From contig OX387607.1 in NCBI GenBank assembly GCA_947568835.1, positions 7,883,201 to 7,947,200 of the forward strand: a stretch of DNA of 64,000 nucleotides, given 5' to 3'. Position 1 is the first letter of the stretch, and each line of letters begins with the position of its first letter. Of this stretch, positions 10,112-21,000 are shown in pieces. Both the position numbers and the translations under genes were made by a program. The stretch comes from Protonemura montana. Taxonomy: Eukaryota > Arthropoda > Insecta > Plecoptera > Nemouridae. The notes under the pieces are model-generated. The model was not told the DNA's origin. It saw only the letters and a program-made list of their open reading frames with translations, and made no database searches.

Positions 10112-13018
10112 ATGTCGTTTAGGATGTTTTTTTCTGTGCATTTGGCGGCCGCTGTTTTGTGTCTTCTGACAATTAGATGTGAGTACGATTCTCGAGTGGA
10201 CAGCGTCGTTGTAATTATCGTCAATCAGAGCGAAAGCGTACTTGACGATGTAAGGCTCGCGTATTGTGTTTGTTTGCTCTGTCACCTGCGCAAACACTAA
10301 TTGTGTGTAAGCATACACGCATACTCCTTTGGCTATCTGTCGAAAGATTAATCTTTTTAGAATCATTCGCCAAGGCAAAGCAAGGCAAAGTTTAGAGGTA
10401 AGAAGGGAGTTGAGTACAAGGCATTGGGAAGGGAATTGGGAAGGAATGGGACTGAAATTTTAGGAAGAGGTTTTGAATAGGTTAACGGGATTATTGTGAT
10501 GACAGAACAAGCGATGAAGAATGTTAAGAGTTTAAGGAAATTGTTTTAAGATGCTTTGTAAAATTGCAAGACGTTAAACCACAGTAAAATGTGATGTGGG
10601 CACAAACTATTCAGATGTGTTTCAAATGAACATATTCTTTAAATATGACCGTAATTATCTTCAACTTGTAAAAAGGTCTAGTTTTTTAATGCGATTTCAG
10701 TGCTACTTACAAGAGGTTTGATTTAGCCAATTGATAACGAATAATTAGTGCAGTTAAAATATTTAACGGCAAATTTAGATGCAAGTCCGTAGCCGATAAA
10801 AAAAAATACGAACGGAAATAGGTGACCAATGCGACTGCAACAATACCCGTTTCTCTCTTCTTCTTTTCGCTTCAGAAACCTGAGGGTTACTCAAATTAAA
10901 CTGTGAGCTGTGACCCATATCATTATATCATATCATATAATATATACTTATATATATGACTATAGACCCATATCATATATTTTTATATATATCATATATT
11001 TATTATATATATAGACCCATATGATATACTTAATCACCCATCCACCACCTAGCCCAGAACCAATGTTGCTTAACCCCGCTTCAACCATGGCAACTATTTA
11101 TTAACAACCATTTATTCCACCTGCTGGCCCCAGTGGCCCTAGGTTCTTGCCCCGACGTGGCACGCAGCGAGTGGGGAGCCAGCCCCCCTCGGGAGCGCAC
11201 CAACCTGACGCTGCCCGTTGGCAATGTGGTCATCCACCACACTTACAAGCCGGGGGCGTGCGCAGACGCAGCGTCCTGCGTGCGGGCCATGCGCAGGATG
11301 CAGGACATGCACCAGATTGAAAACGGGTGGAGTGACATAGGATACAAGTGAGTGAACCAGACATTTTCTAAAGTAAGATACTGCGATTCAATAGCAGAGA
11401 TTCTTGTGACCCCACCGAGTCTCACTTCCAGGCCTTCCAGGCTATCATAGATTAATTGATTGATTTTTGGTGATGAAGCACTGTTATGACAACGGGCCAT
11501 GTGGCACTGTTCTTATGGCGTCGGTGAATGAGTGAGTGAGATGTCAACCTAATCTAACCTAGAAGAGAGGGAAAACCCAGTCCCAGCACGCAAACTTTTG
11601 TTGAAGAACACCATGGAACAGAGCAATTCGAAGAAGTGTCCTCAACAAACCCATTCTGTCGAAAGATTGATGACCTAGCCATCCCTTCAGCCTCTCTCCC
11701 GAACAGAATTGGTTATTTGTATGATGGTCACCCATACTATACCTGACCTAGAGCATTGTTGCTTGACTTCGATGATCTCACGAGACCCGGTGTTTCCATC
11801 ACGCCAAACCGTTCGGACGCTATAATAATTCCAGCTCCTCACTATTGCATGGCATAAAACAATGCGTCGCTAAGCACCACAATCAATTCATCAACGAAGA
11901 TTAATAGTCCGGTCTATCTTGGAAAACGCCAAGACAGTACCCCTGTGATACAAAGGTCCTTTTAAATAGAAGCATTAAAATCGCACTCGTAACCCCCCTT
12001 GCGTGTTGCGGTTCTGCAGTTTCTGCGTGGGCGGCAACGGCTTGGTGTACGAAGGTCGCGGATGGGACATTGTTGGTGCACACGCGCCTAAGTACAACTT
12101 CCTCAGCATCGGCATCTGCTTCATCGGCGACTTCAGAGGTACGCATAGGGTGCCTATAAGACTGACAGGGAGCTTTTGCATGTGCAAATCGACATTTTTA
12201 TCATTTGCCAATCAAAATTTGAAACTTTTCCTATCTTTGGCTTATTCGTGTAATAGAGGCCATCATGAGCATGACGCTTTGATGATAAATAGCGTAATCA
12301 CGACTTTACAACATCCAAATTCATGTCACTCTTCTAGGAGCAGATCCACTAAGTCGAGTTTGGGTATTAAAGGAAATATATGGGTTAAGTTCATGAAAAT
12401 CTGGAGGCATCAACTGTGATTGGATGATCATCTTAAAGCTCCGAAAACTTAAACTCTCCTTTATGGAACTCTCTTTTGTGGATCCGGCCCTGAATGATTT
12501 CAAATGGGCAGTGCCATCGACATTGCGTGACAACTCTTTACACAATCAACCAGACACCCCTAGACTCATTCGTATCCTGGCTGCACCCGATCGTGCTTTT
12601 GACGACGACCCCTTGTGTTTCAGCGTTGACGCCTTCCCCCGTGATGCTCTCCGCCGCCCGGTCACTGATCGAGTGCGGTGTCGCCCGTGGTTCGATCCAC
12701 GCCGAATACAAACTGCTGGGACACAGTCAAGTCCGCGAAACCGAGTGTCCTGGGGGTGCGCTTCTCACCGAGATCCAGTCGTGGCCGCACTGGAATTCAT
12801 TGACGGACGTCCAGCCAAGGGTGGTGGTGAAAGCCACGACGCCGCCCATTGCCGGGACCAAAGCGTCGACGGAAATCGTACAGACGATCGCGACGAGTGA
12901 ATTGACAGCTACTGAAGCTTATGACGTGACGGCGTCGTTGGACGTCGACGTGGATTTGGAGGTGACGTCGAAAGTGACGCAGAAAAATACGATAGACGGC
13001 GCGACGTCTACGGATTGA
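10112..13018 (+). CDS. PGRP-LB: Secreted peptidoglycan recognition protein, PGRP-LB type amidase
   Basis: Exons: 10112-10178, 11134-11347, 12020-12138, 12624-13018; 264 aa. Residues 1 to about 26 form a signal peptide ([14 protein letters not shown]), so the product should be secreted. The PGRP/amidase_2 domain spans about 28-192. The N-acetylmuramoyl-L-alanine amidase zinc ligands are all present: H57 (VIHHTY), H167 (LLGH) and C175 (TECPGG), with Y93 (IGYNF) and T173 as active-site residues. The family disulfide is C65-C71. Similarity is closest to Drosophila PGRP-LB (AHAPKYN, SWPH, and a Thr-rich C-terminal tail), which degrades peptidoglycan and damps IMD signalling. The ~70-residue tail after SWPHW is rich in Thr, Val and Asp and matches nothing specific. 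Intron 1 holds an AT-rich satellite and intron 2 a SINE-like copy. Confidence 0.93.
10914..11030. repeat. AT-rich imperfect tandem repeat
   Basis: Degenerate (TA)n-rich tract in PGRP intron 1, with CCCATATCAT-like units recurring at about 60-bp intervals (around 10914, 10967 and 11015) separated by TATATATA runs. Likely a slipped microsatellite or minisatellite. Confidence 0.7.
11448..11835 (+). mobile_element. SINE-like repeat with a 5S-rRNA-like segment
   Basis: The body (ATTGATTGATTT..., then CTTATGGCGTCGGTGAATGA) is shared with 15521-15760, 48803-49120 and, inverted, 54210-54600. The right end, about 11730-11825, aligns on the minus strand with 5S rRNA: a GTCTCGTGAGATC block, a GAAGTCAAGCA block and a GTATGGGTGACC block in the order and spacing of 5S. 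That head is what SINE3-type elements carry. A fragment of the opposite end recurs inverted at 11864-11887. The copy lies in PGRP intron 2. Confidence 0.6.
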
Positions 13019-13207
13019 AATTGGAGGTCGTGTTGTGGTGACCGTTGACGCGGTTCATTGAGAGATGTTGAGTAGGTATGCATTGTCAATGTTCTGCCAA
13101 AACAATGGATTTCAGAAAGGTTGAGGGGGTCGCTTGTGGATCTGATAATTTACCTCGGGGACCTTGCGATGCGCCCACGGAGTAACTCAATGAATCAAAA
13201 TTTGGCA

Positions 13208-13213
13208 AATAAA
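13208..13213 (+). terminator. Polyadenylation signal of the PGRP gene
   Basis: AATAAA about 190 bases after the PGRP stop codon, in a local A-rich context. Confidence 0.55.
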
Positions 13214-13369
13214 AATAACGACAGGTATGAGCCAAGTTTGTTTTGTTTTTTTCCTCTCCCACATACCAAAGTCTTTCATTAGGAGTATCATTGGCACGTT
13301 TACATCAACCAGCCAAATCGAGCGCGTACGTATGCAATTCGGACAAAGCTACCCAAATCAATCACCCAT

Positions 13370-13600
13370 CAAACAGATGCCTTTAGCCGAGTAAACGCCG
13401 TCGCTTCTACGCCGCGGTTATGACGGCGTCCCATCACGTCACGGCGTCAAAAGCTAGCGACGCTCGGGGAACGCACGGTGAACGGCGCCGCGAGCGTCGG
13501 AGGCCGCGACGTGACGTGTTCGGCCAGGAATAGACGACGGTGCTCCAAATATACGGAACGCGCGACACGGCGGAGGAACCGCGTCCCGTCAATTGGCACT
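13370..13600. promoter_or_regulatory. CpG-rich block, candidate promoter
   Basis: Dense in CG dinucleotides compared with the surrounding AT-rich DNA, with CACGTCACGG and GCGACGTGACGTG motifs resembling half CRE/ATF sites. It lies between two plus-strand genes, 4.5 kb before the SALS start codon. It could be a promoter with a non-coding first exon for SALS; that is inference from composition and position. Confidence 0.35.
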
Positions 13601-15520
13601 AGTTGAAGTGTTCGTCGGGAGGAGAAAGGAAGTGTGTTGTAGGTGATCGTGATTTCTGTGCAAGGAAGAGTTCGTCTTTATCAAGTATGTGTGCCAATGC
13701 GTTCCGTTTGTCTTGTCTGGTGTGTGTGTTGTTTTGTTGGTAGGGTTCATTTCTGGATGCTGATGCAGGTGAAGAGAGGTCAAGACAGGAACGATTTCTT
13801 TGAATATTAAATCTAAGATACAAGAAAATTGGCTGGCGATAAATCTCTAACAAACCAAAGCACATGCCATATACATTTCAGAAGATGACTTGCCTTTGAG
13901 GGAAATATTTGAGAAGTATTTCTCCAAATCATTTAAGAAATGTTAATTTAAATACAAAAACAACTGTACTTCGGAAATGCGCACGAATAATAAATGCAAC
14001 GATATAGCCGTTATTCTTACATTTTTGGATAGGAAGGAAACGTGAACCAATACCGGGTGTGCCAGATATTTCGGTAGCTTTTTCTACCTTCTCAAGTGAA
14101 ATGGAGGCGACGATGTGTAGGTATTTAAATCAACAAGACCGAGCGTTTCGAATCAAAACAGTCTGGAGTATGACGATTTGTGTTTACTTTTGCCAGAGTG
14201 TGTTGGGAAATGCACGCTTCCGAAAAAATTCTTTCTTCGCAGCACCTCCTGTCGTGAATCCACCCAAGGAGATGTGTATTGCAATGTCAATTTCATAATT
14301 TTTAAATTCGATTAGTTCAAAATGTCTGCATCTCGCTGTTCGCGATTGAAACTTGCAAAATTTTAAATATAAATACTGTTTTTATGAGCGTGCCAAGAAC
14401 CACGAGTAGGCAAGAAAAACACTTTTACATGTGTGTGCATTAAGTAGCACCAGCGGCACGCGAGTGCGCTAAAATAGGCAATCTATATCCATCAACCTCC
14501 TAGAATCTCATAGCGACCAAGCTTATGCATCGCACAGATATTAGCCCTCCGAGGAATTTCCTTCTTTATTTGGCCCTTTGCTTTGGAGTAAGTTACCAAA
14601 TTTTATAAAAAAAAATAACGTATTTAAATGTAATTGAATGTTATTGAAGCCGAACATTTTGATACTTAGGGGACATAAAATGAAATTTTGGAGTGCTAAA
14701 GATGGGGCAATAACCAGATTATAGCTTCAAGACTCGAGCATCGATAGTACCTAATGCCGTTTTCGACTGGCTCCAATGCGGGTTTGAAACTTACTCGATG
14801 ATGTCATGCTCTCTACTGGGCTAGCACTAGCTCCAAGCGAGGGCGCTCACTCCCAAACACATGACCACAAGCTGTCAGTACATGAATTTGTTTTCCAATT
14901 GCACCGTCGAAATTCTCGGAGCAAGTTAAGTGCACCGGGAATGACCCGAGAGCGAACAACTCTGCCAGTCGAACACACAGATCGCCCCTGGTGCACACCC
15001 GAGATTCACCGCAAACTCACCGAAGACTCAACAGTTCAACAAAAAAAATGAAAAAATCCAATTCTTTCAAGCCAGATCCGACACTGGCATTGGCCATGAT
15101 CCATCTTACAACCATATGTCTCGTTCCATAACCAAGTGCATTTCCTTCCCGACCGTCTCCAGCCATTCTCCGAGATTCCTAAAAATACTCGCTCGCGGAA
15201 TGGTCGAACCGGATGGTCGCCTTCAGCCGCCGCGTGCAACATTTCGCAACGAGACCAGTAACACCAGCAGCAATGTTTACATCTCGTCGCTGCCTGCATC
15301 TGACTGGGCTCATTCACAGCGCGGGTCACAAAACGCCGACGTAACCCACCGCAATGACGACCACGTCTGGCACTTTGAAAAGCATTGACGTAGACTCTCG
15401 GCAAGGTTGAAGGAGCGCAAAGACCGTGCGAATTTTCTTGTTGTCGGCATGTCTCGAACCCGGGTTTCAAGGGCGAACAGCGCAGAAACCCCAAACAAGA
15501 CCGAAAGCTCATACTGTGAA

Positions 15521-15760
15521 CAGATTGATTGATTTGTGGTGTTTAGCGACGCACTTTTTTGACAATTGATCCTGCAGCACTGGTCTAATGGCGTCGTTCA
15601 TAAGTGAGTGATGATGAGATGATAATGAACCTAACCTAGACTTGAAGGTAGTAGGTAAAATCCGGTGCGGGTAGGTAGTCTACTCGTGTCAAAGAGCCAC
15701 CGGTTTGATTTTCTTCCAGAAGGACGATGCAACCCGAGTAAAAGTGACGTAGGGTGGAAG
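15521..15760 (+). mobile_element. SINE-like repeat, partial copy
   Basis: Begins with GATTGATTGATTTGTGGTG and the GTTTAGCGACGCA motif, continues with CACTGGTCTAATGGCGTCG, AGTGAGTGATGATGAG and AACCTAACCTAGA, in the same order as the copies at 11448 and 48803. The 5S-like end is missing or too diverged to recognise. Confidence 0.6.
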
Positions 15761-18083
15761 TAAACGGGTGATATTTGCAATGTCTTTGTAAGTAGAGGTC
15801 CTTGGACTGAGAAAGGGTGATCGAGGGGTTCATTTTTATCTTAATATCGGATGCTTTGTCTTCAGACCAAGAACAATGCTTAAAAACCATGAATCCGTAT
15901 TTTTTTTTTATTTCTGTGCTTTTAAAAAATAAAAAATAAACGCTTAGGTTGAAATTAAACCGTTCGTTCGCCTTTGGAGGGCAATAATTTTGGTTCCTCT
16001 AAACTCTAAATCAATATTAAGATATTGGCGTCACCGGATTTCCTTAGATCGTTAGTTTCATTCATCGCCCAATCTTTCAGCGACTTCAACAGACCGTCGC
16101 CACAAGAACAGATGGCACCAGACAGAATGCGTCGTTAAACACCACCCAAAAATCCTTCGACGTGACTAGATTCGCATGGGTTTGCCTCCGACGGTGTTTG
16201 GCATCCGCTTTTAATAACGATCGCTAGTTCTATAGCTAAACGCGACGCGCTAAAATTATCGTGAGTCGCTACTACGGCCTTGAAGGCGCCGCGGTGTCTT
16301 GGAAAGAGTAGGCACGACGCCGATAACGACACCGTAGCATCGATGACAAGTCGAGGAGTGGTTCGGTATACATGAGGAATCCACCTAATGAATTCAGAAT
16401 TAACCCATTCCAGTCTGTTGAAGAGAGGCAAATTGTTTATGCTAAGGGGTTTATTTAGGGGCTTCATTGTGTGATTTTGGTGAATGAAAACACGATATTT
16501 TGCTTCAAATTTAAGTGACACACCGAGATGCTGAGGTTCGTGTTCGGAAAATGATAATCCCCTAATGCTTTGGTCACTGATAGCTGTTGAATTTATTAAA
16601 GAAGGCATCGCTAGGAGGACTTCCTAGCGTTATAAGGGGTCAAGTATCGATACATGATGAGCTAGAATATACGTGTTTGTCAATATGTGAAGTAAAGTGT
16701 AGATTTGTATAGTCCACGAGAAAGTACCAAATCAAACACCTCATTGAAATTAGATAAGATGAGAAACCTACATTTGTTCCATTGTTATCATTGAAAATGT
16801 TGGCTATCTCATCACATTTTGTCTCATTTCACTGAAAAAAAAAGGTTACATTTTCGCCATTAGAGCTGGTGGAAACGAATTTATATGAAGGGCTTTGAAA
16901 TGTTATCTTTGCTCAGGTGCTGGACAGCGATCTTATATTGCTTACGATTCGATGAAAATACATATCTTGTAAGAGTATGCAGTTACGAATGTAGCGATTC
17001 TCAGAGGAACCTATCAGTTCAGGTGCAGACATAGTTCGAACGACGAAATCAAACAACACCGTGTTTTATATGAAATGTCGCTAGGAAAGTCACAGCAAAT
17101 TGGTGCGACGTAACGGGGTACGGCGTGGGATCGGATTACGACGCCTAGCGATCTTGATGCGCCTACGCAGGGCAAGCGTCGGCGTCGCGACGCACGTTCG
17201 GTGTGTTTTGGCTGCGAGTCAATTGTCAGATGGGTATTACAGTGAGTTGAGTGGATGCCCGTTGGGATGCTGTGGCAGGGCACTACTCACGAGAGATATG
17301 GAATGCATGTTGGTTGTAAAATTGTGTAGCAGCAAATCATGAAGCATTATCTTGAATTGCATAGTCATTGACCAATATTTCGTAGTTGGGGGAGAGGTTT
17401 TAAGTTGTAAATTGTATCGACGAGGAAATTTTTGAAAATTACAGCCACCAAGAATGTTTGTCCAAAGAAAGGTGATGATGGCATAATTGAAGTAGGTATT
17501 TAGAATATCACGAATGAGTGCATCACTGTAATTTTAAGTTTGAAAGTCAAACCAGCATATAAAAACGTGTTGCACAATTCTTATGATCTTGAAAGATTTG
17601 GCAAAATCTCGACCTCGCCCACTACAATAATGGTGACGCAATTTAAGCAACAGAAATTACAGCTAAAATTGAATATACACTTCAACGGAGACTTGGAGTA
17701 AGTTTATCCAAATCGCTGTGCGTCACCACAGAAAAAATCCATAGCCGAAATCCAGAAAAACATTCTAGTTCGACAGCGCGTTTTGCAGAAAAATAGCATT
17801 ATAGAAATTGCAAGAAATATGTGAGCAAATGGTTGCCAGATGCTATCCCCCATTCCCAAACCATCTCTTGATCTTAAAGACAGGCAAGCAAAAAGCACTG
17901 AGCATTCATTTTCCAAGCTCGATGCTAAAAATTGTAACACCATTCTATAAAAATCCTTGAGCAAGTTTTTCTGAAAACCAACTAAAATACAACAAGAAAA
18001 AGTATGCTTCTTTGCCCCAAGATCTTTCAAAGAAGTTTTCAAACTGTCCCAAATGTGAGTTCTTTCCCCCAGCAGTCCACACC

Positions 18084-21000
18084 ATGCCGGCGGTCCAACC
18101 GCAAGCCGCCGCCCCTGGCGGAGCACAAAGAGCGACATTTCGACCGCCTTGGGTCAAAGAGGGGCCTCCTGCCCTGCCCATGCCATCGTCGGCGCCGTGG
18201 ATGCGCTCCAGGGAGCTTAGGGCGTCCAGGGACGAAGGACAGACAACGGCAGGTGAGAGAACAGCTGGGCCCTGGACCATAATTAAGTGTTATCAAAATC
18301 TCAGGGGCTCAATTTTTAGCAAAATCCACATCTGAAAGAAGTTAACGTATACTGTGATTAGCCGTTTATTAGTTGCGTTTTTGATCTGGCCTCAGGAAAC
18401 AAACGCGAACATAACAATAAGCATCTGGGACTGTCATTATATGGCGACATTTCACTAATTTAACAAACTTAAAGGTTGTGGACCAAAGATGATAATGGTC
18501 ACGTTGTTTAAGGAAACCTGTCAATTATGAGATCGAGCCAACCAGCGGTCACCCACCCATCCCATAACTTACCAAAAACAGTGTTGCTGAACTTCCCATG
18601 CCAGTTTTCCGTGCAAAAGAACAAGTGTCCCGAAACCAATTTAACATTTGTCGCTTTTGGTTTGTGAAGGTCCCTCTTTAACTTATACCCTATCAAAAAA
18701 CGTATAACTTATAGAGTATACCCCGTCAAAATGTTATAAAAGCTTTTAAAACGTTGTTTGCCGTGCAGTGAGCTCGGAACTGCAGGCGGCTCGAGATCGT
18801 CTGAACGCCGTCGAGACGGTATCAAATCCTGTCAAGACTGCCGAACCTGCTCCCGTAAGACGGCTCTCCAAAATCTCTATCACCCCGTCCAAACCGTCGG
18901 CTGAGCCAGTCGCGGAAAACGGCCGGGCAAAGCGGGAAGTCAACTCAAAACCCTCGGCGAAGCCCGAGGAGAAGAAAGAAGTGGTCAAGACGGTCAAGGT
19001 TGAGGAGACGAAGGAAACGCGGCCAGCGGAGGGGAAGAAGATAGATATCAAGGTCGAGGCAAAGAAGACAGAGCCGAAGAAGCCAGCAGTGGTAAGGCAG
19101 AAAATGCAATCAAAATTTTCTGATCTGTGTGCACAAATCCGAAATAATTGTATCAACTTAGACCCAGACTTAGCCAATTGGGTGTTTTGCTATATGCACC
19201 ATTGACTTCTTATAATCACCTGTGTTTAAATCATCAAAAAGTCATTGTTGGTTTGGGCACATCCACCCACCAATAAATCACTATTTGATGTAGACGAAAT
19301 ATTTTATGCTCGAGTTCTTTTAATTGCCATCTGTTCCGCTCTTAGCTGCCCCAAGTAAGTCTCAATTCGAAAGAAGTGTCTGACTGGCCTGGTACCTAAA
19401 GGACAGTATTGGTTTGAGTTTTGGAGATCACAATGTTTCCGTTGCAGGTAAAAGAAAAGGCAGCAGAAGCGGCGACGACGAAGACAGCACCGCGGGAGAA
19501 GAGGATAGCGGTGGAGCCGGTAGTTGAGAAGGTGGTCGAAGTGAAAAAGGAAGCGCCAAAGAGCAAAGCAGCGCCAACGCCGCCTCCGGCACCACCGGCA
19601 CCTCCGGGACCGCCACCCCCACCGCCCCCTGGGCCTGGGCTTAAGAGTGAGTATGGCAGACCATGGTCTCTGTAAAGAGCTTCTGGTATATATCCAGAAA
19701 AGTCGTTCACTATGATGAACAAGACTTCAATTTCTTGAACAAGTTAAACCAGTAATTTTTAAAAGACAACCAGCAAAGTTTTTTTAAGGCAATCAATATT
19801 TCCACCCTCGAATAATGCAATAATTGTTCTTATTAGGATATGCTATTTCTAATCCAAAACAATTTAAACATATATCACTCAATAAACTACAATTAACTTA
19901 TTCTTTCCAGCTATTTCTTTCTACCGCATTTCTACCCCATCTAGTAGCTAAACAACATCCATTCCCCTGCAATGAACGTAATTTGTTTCCGAGCTCTGAT
20001 TCTTATGGATCGTAATCTTGTAGATGATCCGCTCACTGGACCCAAGCTGGAAAAGATCGAGGCATTGCGGAACCGACCACGCAAACGTCCGGACTGGAGC
20101 GTGATGATGAAGGAGATCGAGACCAAGCGGAAACTCAACCACGTTGAGTGTAACGATCGCAGTGCACCTCTGCTGGCAACGCCTATCAAAGTCAAGGAGC
20201 AGGTACATGGCGCTGTTTATAATAAATTGCATGAAGAGACATTCATTTGTATGTGTTGAGTATGGGCTGATATTACATAAAAAAAAAAAGAATGCGAGAG
20301 TGTACAAGGAGTTTACCTATTTGGATCCCACAGCTTTTTAATTTGTAGGAAAAGTAATTGCATACTCTTTTATTTGTACCGAAATAAGTTTAGTAATATT
20401 CCATTTAGTACCATCATCGGCTTTGGTTTTAAATGGCGTCAGGATCTGCGGAGCTGTCTTGTTGAATCCAACTATCAGCAAAATCTTCAAGACCTAGACC
20501 CATTCAAAACAGAATAGTAACTTGAACAGTGTACCAATATTCAGGTCTTACAGTTAGCAAGACCATACTCTAAATTCAAGCAAAATTCTAATTGATTCAA
20601 ATCATCAGCTTAGCTAAGGATCCGTTAGTCGCAATTTGGGACCCGTGCGGTTGAATAACGTGTGCTCATTTGCGTTGCAGTTCTTGTACGAGTCAGAGAA
20701 GCCAAACGTGCACAACATCCTGCTCGACCAGATCCAGTCGGGAGTGCGGCTGAAGCCCACCAAGACCAACGACCGCAGCAAGCCCATCCTAGACGGTGAG
20801 GCAACCTGGGCCAAGGAGGCAGGGGAAACATTCACGCTGGAATGGACTTGTATTTAAGATCACAGAAAAGGTTCTACTCTATTAGTCTTAAAATCAAAAC
20901 TTACAAGGTTCCAGTGGTTTTTTTTTGTATAGAATTCTAGAACTAAAATTCCAAATCCAACAAAAACGTGAAGAGCAAGTCATCAAAGCCCTAGGAGTCC

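Larger units (their letters stand above)
13019..18073. other. PGRP 3' end and long upstream region of the SALS gene
   Basis: No coding exon recognised. It contains the PGRP 3' UTR, a CpG-rich block (13370-13600), a SINE-like copy (15521-15760), a short inverted piece of that repeat near 16130-16160, and a second small CpG-rich patch near 17100-17200. Open stretches at 15036-15512 and 16135-16608 (minus) match no family. The SALS start codon follows a splice acceptor (TTTCCCCCAG, 18064-18073), so a non-coding first exon probably lies somewhere in this interval. Confidence 0.5.

Noticed and set aside
15036..15512. 158-codon minus-strand open frame upstream of SALS
   Set aside because: Several overlapping frames are open here because stop codons are scarce in locally GC-richer DNA; the protein has no recognisable domain and runs next to a SINE-like repeat.
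17014..17342. Overlapping open frames in a CpG-rich patch
   Set aside because: Open on both strands with no family similarity; composition explains the lack of stops.
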